A stretch of DNA of 64,000 bases from Pseudomonas paralactis (GCF_001439735.1 NZ_JYLN01000008.1:124001-188000), one strand, 5' to 3'; shown: positions 47,261 through 60,318, counted from the first letter of the stretch. The notes: a model not told the origin generated them from the letters alone. Numbers and translations are program-made.

Positions 47261-47482
47261 ATGACTCAACGGACCATCGCCGCTCTCATGCTTGCACTGG
47301 GCCTCGCCACCCTCGCCGGTTGCGCTTCGCCAACAGTGATCACCCTGAATGACGGTCGCGAAATCCAGGCCGTCGACACCCCCAAGTTTGACGAAGATTC
47401 GGGTTTCTACGAATTCCAACAGCTTGACGGCAAGCGCACCCGTATCAACAAAGATCAGGTTCGCACCGTTAAAGACCTGTAA
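47261..47482 (+). CDS. YgdI/YgdR family lipoprotein
   Basis: 73 residues: lipoprotein signal (lipobox LAGC, Cys22) and the compact YgdI/YgdR SH3-like domain with SPTVITLNDGREIQAVDTPK near 24-43 and KRTRINKDQVRTVKDL at the end. Small outer-envelope lipoprotein of unknown function. AGTATTTTCTCGGAGAC leader with GGAG precedes the ATG. Followed by an intrinsic terminator. Confidence 0.92.
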   Translation: MTQRTIAALMLALGLATLAGCASPTVITLNDGREIQAVDTPKFDEDSGFYEFQQLDGKRTRINKDQVRTVKDL

Positions 47483-47497
47483 GTCTTAACGCTTGCC

Positions 47498-47530
47498 AAC
47501 AAGGCCCGCTTCGCGCGGGCCTTGTTGTTT
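47498..47530. terminator. Intrinsic terminator between the YgdR-like and RluA-family genes
   Basis: AACAAGGCCCGC (from 47499) pairs with GCGGGCCTTGTT (to about 47527) around a short loop, followed by GTTT. It can serve both convergent genes. Confidence 0.88.
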
Positions 47531-47537
47531 GCGGCGT

Positions 47538-48428
47538 TTACCAGTCGAGGGTGATGGCGCTGCGAAAACTGCGCTCTTGGGCAGTTACCGGGTCAATAAA
47601 CCGCACGCCCTGGGCCAGCAACTTGAGGGGGTGGGCGTAGTCGTCCTGCGCATCCTTGATCACCTCGGGATAGAACGGGTCATTGCAGATGCTCGCCCCG
47701 AGGGCCGTCATGTGTACACGCAACTGGTGTTTCTTGCCGGTCACCGGGAACAGGCCGTAGCGCCATAAATCGCCGTTTTTCTCGCGTACTTCAACGGCCG
47801 TCTCGGTGTTGCTGGCGCCCGGCCCTTCCTGCATACGAAAGAACGGTTCGCCATCGACCAGGCGGCTTTTATGTACCAGGGGAAAGCTCAAGTTCGGCAA
47901 GGCCGGGGCGATGGCCTCGTAGAATTTGTCGATACGCCGCGTGGGAAACAGTTGCTGATACGCCGAGCGGCTTTGCGGGTTGGCCGAGAACAGCACCAGC
48001 CCCGCCGTGTGCCGGTCGATGCGATGCAGCGGCACCAGGGCGGGGTTGTCCAGGCGCCGGATCAGGCGACGCAGCAGTGTTTGCTCAACGTACTCGCCGG
48101 CGGGAGTCACCGGCAGGAAATGCGGCTTGTCCGCCACCACCAGGTGTTCATCGGCGTACAGGATGGTTTCCTGTACCGGAATCACTTTTTCGTTGGGTAC
48201 TTCGCGAAAGTAATAGATGCACAGGCCTTCCTTGTAGGCCAGGCCCAGGCTGATCGGGCTGCCGTTGATATCCAGCACTCGCCCCCGCGCAACGCGGTCC
48301 AGCCACTGCTCACGGCCAATGGCCGGGAAGTGATCGCACAGGCAGTCGATTACCGTTGCCCACGGGCCCGGGGGCAGATACAACGTGCTGGCTTGGTGCT
48401 GGGCGGCGGAAAAACCGGAAGTGGACAT
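47538..48428 (-). CDS. RluA-family pseudouridine synthase
   Basis: 296 residues. The catalytic motif HRIDRHTAGLVLF is near residues 137-149 (Asp is the nucleophile), preceded by VVADKPHFLPVTPAG near 97-111 and followed by LFPVTGKKHQLRVHMTALG near 226-244. No S4 domain. It isomerises uridine in rRNA or tRNA; the exact target cannot be told from sequence. Confidence 0.9.
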   Translation of the reverse strand: MSTSGFSAAQHQASTLYLPPGPWATVIDCLCDHFPAIGREQWLDRVARGRVLDINGSPISLGLAYKEGLCIYYFREVPNEKVIPVQETILYADEHLVVADKPHFLPVTPAGEYVEQTLLRRLIRRLDNPALVPLHRIDRHTAGLVLFSANPQSRSAYQQLFPTRRIDKFYEAIAPALPNLSFPLVHKSRLVDGEPFFRMQEGPGASNTETAVEVREKNGDLWRYGLFPVTGKKHQLRVHMTALGASICNDPFYPEVIKDAQDDYAHPLKLLAQGVRFIDPVTAQERSFRSAITLDW

Positions 48429-48497
48429 ACAGATGCTCGAAGCCTGGAAAACAGGCGGGCATTATCCCGTATGGAGCACGATTGCCTAGAGCCTATC

Positions 48498-48833
48498 TCA
48501 GGCCTTGGCCAATTGTGCCCGCAGGACCGGAGAAGCACTGGCCGCCTCGGTGAACTCCTTGAGCCAGCGCAGTACATCCACCGCTTCCCAACGGCCCGGA
48601 TCATAAAGCGCGTAGAGCAAGCCCTGATAACCCACCACATCCAGTTGCTTGTGATAACCGGCACGCTGGAACAGCGCTTCGATTTCCGCAAAGCAGGTGT
48701 TGAAATGCACTTTGTTGAAGGGCGTCTTGCCTTCCGTGACCAGCCCATCGAGGCGCAGCTCGTTAACCGCGTCGCGCACCACGTCGGCGGACATGCGATT
48801 GACGCTGCTTTTCAATTGTTCAACATTCACCAC
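48498..48833 (-). CDS. Conserved hypothetical protein
   Basis: 111 residues, predicted all-helical, no signal or membrane segment. Starts with GTG (48831-48833) behind a GAGGGAAC ribosome-binding site. Contains an N-terminal helix-turn-helix-like stretch (MSADVVRDAVNELRLDGLVT, residues 14-33) and HFNTCFAEIEALFQRAGYHK near 43-62. Family not recognised; DNA or RNA binding is only a possibility. Confidence 0.65.
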   Translation of the reverse strand: MVNVEQLKSSVNRMSADVVRDAVNELRLDGLVTEGKTPFNKVHFNTCFAEIEALFQRAGYHKQLDVVGYQGLLYALYDPGRWEAVDVLRWLKEFTEAASASPVLRAQLAKA

Positions 48834-48907
48834 GGGCGTTCCCTCTATTCAATCGCTGTACGAATATACAGTAACGTAATATTGGGAAACCCGCCATCGC
48901 ATAAACG

Positions 48908-49144
48908 TCAGCGCAGGAAGGCGACAACCTGATCGGTGTCAAACGGCCAGTCCAGTTCCGCCCCGGTGTCCATACGGCGAAGCACCGGAATCCGCAGGCC
49001 GTAGTCGTCTGTCAGGTCATCGGGGTCGGTGATATGCACCAACTCCACCAGCAACCCGTGTTCGACGAGCGGCATGATTTCGGCTTCGGCAATCTCACAT
49101 AGATGGCAACCCAGGGTGCCGAACAGCTGGCATTCAGGAAGCAT
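48908..49144 (-). CDS. Glutaredoxin-like (DUF836) protein
   Basis: 78 residues with a thioredoxin fold pattern: CQLFGTLGCHLCEIAEAEI near 5-23 carrying a CHLC redox pair, cis-Pro region YGLRIPVLRR near 48-57, and a C-terminal helix FDTDQVVAFLR. Typical length of the family, whose physiological partner is unknown. Confidence 0.88.
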   Translation of the reverse strand: MLPECQLFGTLGCHLCEIAEAEIMPLVEHGLLVELVHITDPDDLTDDYGLRIPVLRRMDTGAELDWPFDTDQVVAFLR

Positions 49145-49199
49145 GATGAAAGGACTCGATCAAAAAACAGGCCTCCATTCTAAGCCCAACAAGCCCCTT

Positions 49200-49299
49200 G
49201 TAGGAGCGAGGTTGCTCGCGAAAAACTCCCGCGCGCCGCGTTCATTCAGGAACCCCGCGTTATCGTTGACGCTTTTCGCGAGCAAGCTCGCTCCTACAG
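49200..49299. repeat. REPIN (GCGAGCTTGCTCGC family)
   Basis: TAGGAGCGAGGTTGCTCGCG (from 49201, one change in the core) and the inverse CGCGAGCAAGCTCGCTCCTA to about 49297, interior with TTATCGTTGACGC. Confidence 0.88.
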
Positions 49300-49383
49300 T
49301 GCAAAAAATCTGACCCAGGTCACCATGGCCTATAACTGATTCAGCGATTCTCGCGGCTTTTTGCCCGCCACCCTGCAACGGAG

Positions 49384-51120
49384 ATGCCTGTGTTTGCCAA
49401 CTTGCTGATTATTCTGGCCTCATCCCTGGTGGTGATTGCGCTGTTTCGCCGGCTGCAACTGCCGCCGGTATTGGGTTATCTGTGCGTGGGTCTGGCGGTG
49501 GGGCCGACCGCGCTGGACTGGGTAAACGACAACGAGGACCTGCCGGACCTGGCCGAGATGGGGGTGGTATTCCTGCTGTTTTCCCTGGGCCTGGAGTTTT
49601 CCCTGACGAAAATGCTCGCCCTGCGCCGCGTGGTCTTCGGCCTGGGCAGCCTGCAAGTGTTGGGCTGTGGTGTGCTGCTGGGTGGCTTATTGATGGGCTT
49701 TGGCCTGTCGCCGGGCATCGCGCTGTTGCTGGGCGCAGGGTTGGCGTTGTCTTCCACGGCCATCGTCAGCAAGGAGTTGACCAGCCTGGGGGAGATCTTC
49801 AGCAGCCACGGCCAGAATGCGATAGGCGTGCTGCTGTTCCAGGACGTGGTAGCGGTCTTGCTGCTGACTCTGGTGCCGGTGTTTGCCGGTACCGGTGACC
49901 AAGCCTGGTACTGGGCATTGCCGCTGACCCTGGGCAAAACCGTGGTGTTGTTCGTCGGCCTGTTGTTCGCCAGCCGCTGGTTGCTGCCGCGGTTGTTCCA
50001 TGAAGTCGCCGCGTCCCATTCGGCGGAGTTGTTTGTACTGCTGGCGCTGGTGATTGTGTTGCTCACCGCCTGGCTCACCCACCTGCTCGGCCTGTCCCCT
50101 GCCCTCGGCGCGTTTCTGGCCGGTATGTTGCTGGGCGAAAGTCATTATCGGCATCAGATCGAGGCGGATATACGACCGTTTCGCGACATTCTGCTGGGGC
50201 TTTTTTTCGTCAGCATCGGCATGTTGATCGACCTGCAGTTGTTCATCAGCCACAGCCTGTTGATCCTCGGCCTGACCCTTGCGCTGATGCTGGTCAAAGG
50301 CTGCGTGGTGGGCGTACTGGTCAAGCTGCGTGGCAGCGACACTGAAACCGCCTGGCGCAGCGGCCTGGCCCTGGCCCAGGGTGGCGAGTTTTGTTTCGCG
50401 CTGATGGCGCAGATGCAGCAGAGCCGGTTGATTCCGGATGAGTTCAACGGCCTGCTATTGGCCGCCACGTTCTGCTCGATGCTGTTGACGCCACTGCTGT
50501 TGCGTGCAGCACCGGCCATTGCCCTGCGCCTGCATCGCAAACCCAACCAGCAAGTGCATCTGGAACACATCACCGCGCTCAACGCCCAGTTGCACGGGCA
50601 CGTGGTGATTTGCGGTTATGGTCGCGTGGGACAGTCGATCGGGCGGTTTTTACGTCGTGAACACCAGGCATTTATTGCCCTGGATGACGACCCCGAGCGG
50701 GTGCAGGACGCCGCCACCGAGGAGAGCAGCGTGCATTACGGCGACTGCCGCCGGGGTGCCTTGCTCAGTGCCGTTGGCCTGGAGCGATCACGATTGGTAG
50801 TGATCGCCGTCGACAACAGCGATGTCGCCCTGGTGGTGCTCAAGGAAGCGCGACGGATCAACCCCCAGGTGCCGATCCTGGTGCGCACCCGCGATGACAG
50901 CCAGTTGGCTGAACTCAAGGCCGCGGGGGCCAGTGAAGTGGTGCCCGAGTTGCTTGAGTCAAGCCTGATGCTCGCTTCCCACGCCCTGATCCTGCTGGGC
51001 CTGCCGGACCAACAGGTACAGGCGCGGGTGGATGAAGTGCGGCAGAACCGCTATCGCCTGTTGCACGGGTTTTATCCGCCGCCACATCCTGATGAGCAAG
51101 CGCCGATCAATCCTGACTGA
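49384..51120 (+). CDS. CPA2-family monovalent cation:proton antiporter with RCK/TrkA-N domain (KefB/YbaL-like)
   Basis: 578 residues. About 12-13 transmembrane helices in residues 1-380 (LPPVLGYLCVGLAVGP near 26-41, LGLEFSLTKML near 67-77, ALSSTAIVSKEL near 119-130, LFQDVVAV near 150). A cytosolic TrkA-N domain begins with HVVICGYGRVGQSIGRFL near 403-420, a Rossmann nucleotide-binding motif. Probably exports K+ in exchange for protons under stress; glutathione regulation as in KefB/C is not provable. Its last 14 bases overlap the convergent amt gene. Confidence 0.9.
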   Translation: MPVFANLLIILASSLVVIALFRRLQLPPVLGYLCVGLAVGPTALDWVNDNEDLPDLAEMGVVFLLFSLGLEFSLTKMLALRRVVFGLGSLQVLGCGVLLGGLLMGFGLSPGIALLLGAGLALSSTAIVSKELTSLGEIFSSHGQNAIGVLLFQDVVAVLLLTLVPVFAGTGDQAWYWALPLTLGKTVVLFVGLLFASRWLLPRLFHEVAASHSAELFVLLALVIVLLTAWLTHLLGLSPALGAFLAGMLLGESHYRHQIEADIRPFRDILLGLFFVSIGMLIDLQLFISHSLLILGLTLALMLVKGCVVGVLVKLRGSDTETAWRSGLALAQGGEFCFALMAQMQQSRLIPDEFNGLLLAATFCSMLLTPLLLRAAPAIALRLHRKPNQQVHLEHITALNAQLHGHVVICGYGRVGQSIGRFLRREHQAFIALDDDPERVQDAATEESSVHYGDCRRGALLSAVGLERSRLVVIAVDNSDVALVVLKEARRINPQVPILVRTRDDSQLAELKAAGASEVVPELLESSLMLASHALILLGLPDQQVQARVDEVRQNRYRLLHGFYPPPHPDEQAPINPD

Positions 51121-52315
51121 CCGCACCGATCTTGTGGATCGACAAATCCGCGCCGTAATACTCCTCTTCCTGGCTCAAGCGCAGCCCTTGCACGCGCTTG
51201 ATCACGCCGTACACCAGCAAGCCGCCGCCAAACGCCACCGTCACACCCAGGCCGGTGCCGATCAACTGGCTGATCAGGCTGACGCCGCCCAGCCCGCCCA
51301 GGGCGGCCTGCCCGAAGATCCCACAGGCGATACCGCCCCACACGCCACACAAGCCATGCAACGGCCATACACCCAGCACATCGTCGATTCTCCAGCGCGC
51401 CTGGGCGGCGATAAAGCACCACACAAACAAGCCGCCTGCGACCACACCGGTGACCAGCGCGCCCACCGGATGCATCAGGTCGGAGCCTGCGCAGATCGCC
51501 ACCAGCCCGGCCAGGGGACCGTTGTGCAGAAACCCAGGGTCATTACGGCCAATCACCAACGCGGCAACGGTGCCGCCCACCATGGCCATCAACGAGTTGA
51601 CGGCCACCAAACCGCTGACCCCGTTGAGGGTTTGCGCGCTCATCACGTTAAAGCCGAACCAGCCTACGATCAGGATCCACGACCCCAGCGCCAGGAACGG
51701 GATGCTCGACGGTGCAAACGCTACCAGGCGCCCTTCGCGATAACGTCCGTTGCGCGGGCCCAACAGCAACACCGCCGCCAGCGCCAGCCAGCCGCCCATG
51801 GCGTGCACCACCACAGAGCCGGCAAAATCGTGAAAGCTGGCGCCAAAGCGTGCAAGCAGCCAGGCTTGCAGACCGAAATTGCCGTTCCACACCATGCCCT
51901 CGAAGAACGGATAGATAAACGCCACGATCAGCGCGGTGGCGCACAACTGCGGCGCAAACTTCGCACGTTCGGCGATGCCGCCGGAAATGATCGCCGGAAT
52001 CGCCGCGGCGAAGGTCAGCAGGAAGAAAAACTTCACCAGGCCGTAGCCATGATCGGCGCTGATGACGGCCGCCGGTTGCATGAAGCTCACACCGTATGAG
52101 ATCCAATAGCCTATAAAGAAATAGGCCAGGGTGGAGATGGCGAAATCGCTGAGGATTTTCGACAAGGCGTTGACCTGATTCTTCTGGCGCACCGTGCCGA
52201 CTTCAAGGAAGGCAAAGCCGGCGTGCATGGCCAGGACCATGACCGCACCAATCAGGATAAACAGGGTGTTGGAGCTGTGGATCAGTGTATCCACCGCACT
52301 TTGCAGATTTTCCAT
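51107..52315 (-). CDS. amt: Ammonium transporter (Amt family)
   Basis: 402 residues with 11 predicted transmembrane helices. Amt signatures: LAMHAGFAFLEVGTVRQKN near residues 26-44, FFEGMVWNGNFGLQAWL near 128-144, DFAGSVVVHAMGG near 154-166 (pore His), and GPLAGLVAICAGSDLMHPVGA near 247-267. Start ATG at 52313-52315, though the frame is open further upstream. No glnK gene adjacent, unlike the amtB-glnK pair, so this may be a second ammonium transporter. Confidence 0.93.
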   Translation of the reverse strand: MENLQSAVDTLIHSSNTLFILIGAVMVLAMHAGFAFLEVGTVRQKNQVNALSKILSDFAISTLAYFFIGYWISYGVSFMQPAAVISADHGYGLVKFFFLLTFAAAIPAIISGGIAERAKFAPQLCATALIVAFIYPFFEGMVWNGNFGLQAWLLARFGASFHDFAGSVVVHAMGGWLALAAVLLLGPRNGRYREGRLVAFAPSSIPFLALGSWILIVGWFGFNVMSAQTLNGVSGLVAVNSLMAMVGGTVAALVIGRNDPGFLHNGPLAGLVAICAGSDLMHPVGALVTGVVAGGLFVWCFIAAQARWRIDDVLGVWPLHGLCGVWGGIACGIFGQAALGGLGGVSLISQLIGTGLGVTVAFGGGLLVYGVIKRVQGLRLSQEEEYYGADLSIHKIGAVSQD

Positions 52316-52660
52316 GGAGGTTGGCAGGCCTGCATCAAGGCAAAAAGCACCAAAACGGTTCAAGCCGAAGGTTGGCGCACTAAATGGGTACCACCGGCTT
52401 CGCCCCTCTTGGGAGGGCGTGAACCGCTTTAGCGCAGCGATCAACACAACCGGCCGTTGCCGACAGGGTTTTTCCGCGGGTTTAAGTTATTTAGGGTAAG
52501 GTTTTTCAAGGCTTGCGCCACGACCGCCCATATTCAGCGCGGGCCATACAGCCTGCGCACCAAGGCAAAGCAAAAGCTGTACCACACAATTGCAGTGAAC
52601 CTTCAGCGAACGCCGCGACTCGAAACCACACGTACAGATCAGCCACACACGGAGACAACC
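52316..52660. other. Divergent region between amt and the yqjD-like gene
   Basis: 345 bases, no gene. No sigma54 site with correct GG-N10-GC spacing was found before amt. An inverted repeat CCCCTCTTGGGAGGG lies near 52405-52420. Promoters for both genes are expected here but not identified. Confidence 0.45.
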
Positions 52661-52975
52661 ATGGCCGGTAAAACAGCAAAGACTGCTCAAGAGATACTGA
52701 TGGCGGATTTTCAAACCCTGGTCAGTGATACCGAAAGGTTGCTGGACGACACCGCAGTGCTGGCCGGCGATCAGGCCGACGAGTTGCGCACCAAGATCCA
52801 CGAGAGCCTGCTCAAGGCCCGCGAGACCTTGCAACTGACCGAAGACTCCCTGCGCGAGCGCGGTCAGGCGGCGATTACCGCCACCGAAGACTACGTGCAA
52901 GCCAACCCATGGCAGTCCGTCGGCATCGCTGCCGGCGTAGGCTTTTTGATCGGCCTGCTGGCTACAAGGCGCTAA
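52661..52975 (+). CDS. DUF883 (ElaB/YqjD) ribosome/membrane-associated protein
   Basis: 104 residues: coiled-coil N-terminal region (EILMADFQTLVSDTERLLDD through LKARETLQLTEDSLRE) and a C-terminal tail-anchor (VGIAAGVGFLIGLLATRR). ATG at 52661 with a GGAGAC leader. First gene of a yqjD-yqjE-yqjK-like trio; E. coli homologues tether inactive ribosomes to the membrane in stationary phase. Confidence 0.9.
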   Translation: MAGKTAKTAQEILMADFQTLVSDTERLLDDTAVLAGDQADELRTKIHESLLKARETLQLTEDSLRERGQAAITATEDYVQANPWQSVGIAAGVGFLIGLLATRR

Positions 52976-52977
52976 TC

Positions 52978-53382
52978 ATGTCTATCGGCGAATCCAGCTC
53001 ATCCACGAGCGCGCACTCTTCAGGAAGCAGTTCCACCTCCCGACGCCTGGGCGCCGCTGTGCTGGGCTTGCTGCACAGCCATGTCGAGTTGTTTGGCATC
53101 GAGTTGCAGGAGCAAAAGGCCCGCACTGTCAGCCTGTTGTTGTTCGCCGGGCTGGCGTTGGTGTTTGCCCTGCTGTTGCTGGTGGGGCTGTCGACGCTGG
53201 TAATGATCCTGGTGTGGGATACCGGCTACCGCCTGACGGGGATCATCTGCCTTTGCGTGTTCTATAGCCTGGCCGCAGCTTTCTGCGGTGTGCGCTTGAA
53301 AGCGGCAGTGTTCGATGAATCCACGCCCTTCCACGCCACGCTCGAAGAGCTGGCCAACGACCGGGAGCGCCTGTTGCCATGA
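52978..53382 (+). CDS. YqjE-like (DUF1469, holin superfamily III-like) membrane protein
   Basis: 134 residues: Ser-rich N-terminus (residues 2-22), a segment LLHSHVELFGIELQEQKART near 32-51 that is typical of the family, and two long hydrophobic helices (about 53-82 and 90-112). The start ATG is two bases after the yqjD-like stop. Membrane partner of unknown function. Confidence 0.85.
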   Translation: MSIGESSSSTSAHSSGSSSTSRRLGAAVLGLLHSHVELFGIELQEQKARTVSLLLFAGLALVFALLLLVGLSTLVMILVWDTGYRLTGIICLCVFYSLAAAFCGVRLKAAVFDESTPFHATLEELANDRERLLP

Positions 53383-53717
53383 GCATGACCGAGATCCCGA
53401 AAAACACCTCCCGCCGGGAAATGCGCAAAACGCTGATCCGTCTTCGCATGGAAATGCATCGCCAGGAAATCCGCCATGAGTCCCAGCAACTCATGGCCCC
53501 CCTGCAGAAAATGCGCAACATGCGCCACAACTGGCAGGACAGCCTGGGCATCAAGCACGCGCCACTGTGGGGCGTGGCCGCGGTAACGCTGATGGGCTTT
53601 TTCACCGGCAAAGGCGCCAAGGGCGGCAGCATCAGCAGCGTGACGCGCCTGGTGCGGCTGGGTGCCGGGTTGATCCCGTTGATCAAACTGGCCATGCAAG
53701 GCTCGCGCAAAGGTTAA
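53379..53717 (+). CDS. Small basic membrane-associated protein (YqjK position)
   Basis: 112 residues, strongly basic helical N-half (RREMRKTLIRLRMEMHRQEI near 12-31) followed by two short hydrophobic segments (about 64-80 and 90-106). Overlaps the yqjE-like gene by 4 bases. Function unknown; assigned by position in the trio. Confidence 0.75.
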   Translation: MSMTEIPKNTSRREMRKTLIRLRMEMHRQEIRHESQQLMAPLQKMRNMRHNWQDSLGIKHAPLWGVAAVTLMGFFTGKGAKGGSISSVTRLVRLGAGLIPLIKLAMQGSRKG

Positions 53718-53750
53718 ACCTTGCCGGCTCTTAGCTTGCCGATACCAGTG

Positions 53751-53785
53751 GCCCGGCCCTCGTCAACGAGTGCCGGGCCTTTTTT
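53751..53785 (+). terminator. Intrinsic terminator after the yqjDEK-like trio
   Basis: GCCCGGC (53751-53757) pairs with GCCGGGC (about 53772-53778), extended by CTCG/CGAG, followed by six T residues. Confidence 0.88.
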
Positions 53786-53879
53786 CGCCCGCGCCACCGA
53801 CCTGTAGATTTTTGCTTGCTCCGCCACGCCGGAAACGGGAAGCTGGCGGATGTCATTCACCGACCGGAGAGTAGTTGCC

Positions 53880-55211
53880 TTGGATTGGCCCACCCTGCTG
53901 AATCGCGAACGTCTGGGAAAACCCCTGCACAGCCCTGAAGAACTGGGTCGCAGCCCCTTTCACAAAGACCACGACCGCATTATTTTCTCCGGCGCGTTCC
54001 GGCGCCTGGGCCGCAAGACCCAAGTGCATCCGGTATCGAGCAACGACCATATCCACACGCGCCTGACCCACTCGCTGGAAGTCAGCTGCGTCGGCCGCTC
54101 CCTGGGGATGCGCGTGGGCGAAACCCTGCGCGATGCCCTGCCCGACTGGTGCGACCCGAGCGACCTGGGCATGGTGGTGCAGTCCGCTTGCCTGGCCCAC
54201 GACATCGGCAACCCGCCATTTGGACACTCCGGAGAAGACGCGATTCGCCACTGGTTCCAACAGGCCGCCGGGCGCGGCTGGCTGGATGACATGAGCGGTG
54301 CCGAACGCAATGACTTTCTCAACTTCGAAGGCAATGCCCAGGGCTTTCGGGTGCTGACCCAACTTGAATACCATCAGTTCGACGGCGGCACGCGGCTGAC
54401 CTACGCCACCTTGGGAACGTACCTCAAATACCCCTGGACCGCCCGCCACGCCGACTCGCTGGGCTACAAGAAGCACAAGTTCGGCTGTTACCAGAGCGAG
54501 CTGCCGATTCTGGAGCAGATCGCCCATAAGCTCGGCCTGCCCCAGCTTGAAGAGCAACGCTGGGCCCGTCACCCGCTCGTGTATCTGATGGAGGCGGCCG
54601 ACGACATCTGCTATGCGTTGATCGACCTGGAAGACGGCCTGGAAATGGAGCTGCTGGAGTACGCCGAAGTCGAGTCGTTGTTGCTTGACCTGGTGGGCGA
54701 TGACCTGCCGCAGACGTACCGCCAATTGGGCCCGCAGGACTCCCGTCGCCGCAAGTTGGCGATCCTGCGCGGCAAAGCGATCGAGCACCTGACCAATGCG
54801 GCGGCGCAGGCCTTTGTCGAACAACAGGACGCCCTGCTCGCCGGCACACTGCCGGGCGATCTGGTCGAGCATATGCACGGCCCGGCAAAGCGCTGCGTGC
54901 TGGATGCCAAGGACATGGCGCGCAAGAAGATCTTCCAGGACAAGCGCAAGACGCTGCATGAAATCGGCGCCTACACCACCCTGGAAATCCTGCTGAATGC
55001 GTTCTGCGGCGCGGCGCTGGAACAACATGGCGGGCGTACGCCGTCATTCAAGAATCGGCGCATACTGGATTTGCTCGGCAATAGCGCGCCGGATCCGGCC
55101 TGGCCGCTGCACGCCTCGTTCCTGCGGATGATCGACTTCATCGCCGGTATGACCGACAGCTACGCCACTGAAATGGCACGGGAGATGACCGGGCGATCCA
55201 GCCCTCAATAA
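53880..55211 (+). CDS. dgt: Deoxyguanosinetriphosphate triphosphohydrolase-like HD-domain protein
   Basis: 443 residues from a TTG start at 53880 (MDWPTLLNRERLGKPLHSPE), preceded at 8 bases by CGGAGAG. An ATG at 53850 would add ten residues, but 443 is the usual family length. HD-domain metal ligands: DHIHTRLTHSLEVS near 56-69 and LAHDIGNPPFGHSGED near 113-128, and a downstream D in LMEAADDICYALIDLEDG near 239-256. Hydrolyses dNTPs to deoxynucleoside and triphosphate. Confidence 0.92.
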   Translation: MDWPTLLNRERLGKPLHSPEELGRSPFHKDHDRIIFSGAFRRLGRKTQVHPVSSNDHIHTRLTHSLEVSCVGRSLGMRVGETLRDALPDWCDPSDLGMVVQSACLAHDIGNPPFGHSGEDAIRHWFQQAAGRGWLDDMSGAERNDFLNFEGNAQGFRVLTQLEYHQFDGGTRLTYATLGTYLKYPWTARHADSLGYKKHKFGCYQSELPILEQIAHKLGLPQLEEQRWARHPLVYLMEAADDICYALIDLEDGLEMELLEYAEVESLLLDLVGDDLPQTYRQLGPQDSRRRKLAILRGKAIEHLTNAAAQAFVEQQDALLAGTLPGDLVEHMHGPAKRCVLDAKDMARKKIFQDKRKTLHEIGAYTTLEILLNAFCGAALEQHGGRTPSFKNRRILDLLGNSAPDPAWPLHASFLRMIDFIAGMTDSYATEMAREMTGRSSPQ

Positions 55212-55380
55212 CGACTCGATCACGCGGCCTGTTCCCTGAAGCGAATCGCCCTACGATGGGAACAGAGCGGCCTGATCGAATTCGTACAGGCGCCCGAAGA
55301 ATAATCACGCACGCTCCTAACGGACCAACCGCGCAATTCCTACCGCCCCCATCGACGCTTGCATCACTGTGTGCACCTTT

Positions 55381-55761
55381 ATGCCCAGACACTCTCTTCG
55401 TATTCTTTTGGTGGAGGATCACCCTTTTCAACTGCTGGCCACCCAGTGCCTGCTCAAAAGCTTCGGTTTCGAGCAACTGACACCCGTGGAAAATGCCGAG
55501 CAGGCCATACACACGATGAGCCGGTCCGAACCCCCCTTCGACCTGATGCTGTGTGACCAATGCCTGCCTGACCTGCCGGGGCTTGAACTGATCGAAATCG
55601 CCCACCGCCAGCGCTTTATCACCGGCGCCATTCTGTTAAGCAGCTTACCCATGCAGGAATTGATCAACCTGAGCAGACAAGCCGTGCAACGACATCTTCC
55701 ACTCCTGGGCTACTTATCCAAGCCCCTGAACAAAGATGAGCTGGAGAGGTTACTCGGTTAA
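55381..55761 (+). CDS. Receiver-only response regulator (RocR-receiver-like, no output domain)
   Basis: 126 residues comprising one REC domain: acidic pocket ILLVEDHPFQLLA near residues 8-20, phosphoacceptor Asp in LMLCDQCLPDLPG near 56-68, switch Ser in ILLSSLPM near 88-95 and Lys in GYLSKPLNKDEL near 113-124. Nothing follows the receiver. By eye it resembles the receiver of the EAL-domain protein RocR of P. aeruginosa more than NarL-type receivers. It lies upstream of a BvgA/BvgS-like pair and probably works with it, either as phosphate sink or as an antagonist. Confidence 0.82.
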   Translation: MPRHSLRILLVEDHPFQLLATQCLLKSFGFEQLTPVENAEQAIHTMSRSEPPFDLMLCDQCLPDLPGLELIEIAHRQRFITGAILLSSLPMQELINLSRQAVQRHLPLLGYLSKPLNKDELERLLG

Positions 55762-56029
55762 CCTTAACCCCCTCATGTAGGAACTTAAACATTATCTTCA
55801 ACGAAAAGCGCTATAAGGGCCGTCGCAAAATCCAAGGCCCTGTTTGTGGGTGCCGCCAGCTTTAAATTATTGATATGCCCTGTAACGCTCCCCTAATAAC
55901 TTGTAGGCCTTTGCCTTATTAAATGTAGGATCTTTCCTGTTTTGCATTTACTCCGTGTGAGCTTCATGCTGCGCCCGCATCTTCTGAGCTAATGTGCCCG
56001 CTTTATTTGCACCAGCATGGAATGTGATT

Positions 56030-56652
56030 ATGAACTCAGTTTTTATTATCGATGACCACCCTGTAATCCGGCTTGCCATTCGAATGTTGCTGGAGCATGA
56101 GGGCTACAAGGTCGTCGGCGAAACAGACAATGGGTGCGATGCGATACAGATGGTCCGCGAATGCCTTCCCGACCTGGTGATTCTCGACATCAGCATTCCG
56201 AAACTCGACGGCCTTGAGGTGCTGTGCCGATTCAACGCCATGAACACCTCGATGAAAACCCTGGTGCTCACGGCCCAATGCCCCACGCTGTTTGCCACGC
56301 GATGCATGCGCTCGGGTGCCGAGGGCTATGTGTGCAAGGAAGGTGACTTGAGCGAGTTGCTGAGCGCCATCCGCGCAGTTCTGTCCGGCTACAACTACTT
56401 CCCCAGCCAGGCCTTGAACGGTCCCGGAACGGAAGGCATGGATGTACAAGAGCTGGAGCTGTTCAAGACAGTCAACGATCGGGAACTGATGGTCTTGCAA
56501 CTTTTTGCACAAGGGCGCACTAACAAGGAAATAGCCAAAGGCATGTTTTTGAGCAACAAGACTGTCAGCACTTATAAAAAGAGGTTAATGCAAAAACTCA
56601 AAGCCAAATCCTTGGTAGAACTCATCGAGATGGCAAAACGAAACGCGCTAGT

Positions 56653-56656
<4 letters not shown>
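56030..56656 (+). CDS. NarL/LuxR-family response regulator (BvgA/EvgA/RocA-like)
   Basis: 208 residues, the length of BvgA. REC domain with IIDDHPVIRLAIRMLLEHEG at the start, phosphoacceptor in LVILDISIPKLDGLEVL near 50-66, Thr in VLTAQ and Lys in YVCKEGD near 106. LuxR-type helix-turn-helix near 143-205 (LMVLQLFAQGRTNKEIAKGM then NKTVSTYKKRLMQKL). Stop overlaps the start of the hybrid kinase gene by 4 bases. Activated DNA-binding output of the pair; targets might include fimbrial or biofilm genes as for Roc systems, which is inference. Confidence 0.92.
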
Positions 56657-60300
<3,644 letters not shown>

Positions 60301-60318
60301 TCACCCACACCCGAAGCC

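Noticed and set aside
52320..52365. Possible sigma54 promoter for amt (GGTGCTTTTTGC on the minus strand)
   Set aside because: The GG and GC elements are 8 rather than 10 bases apart.
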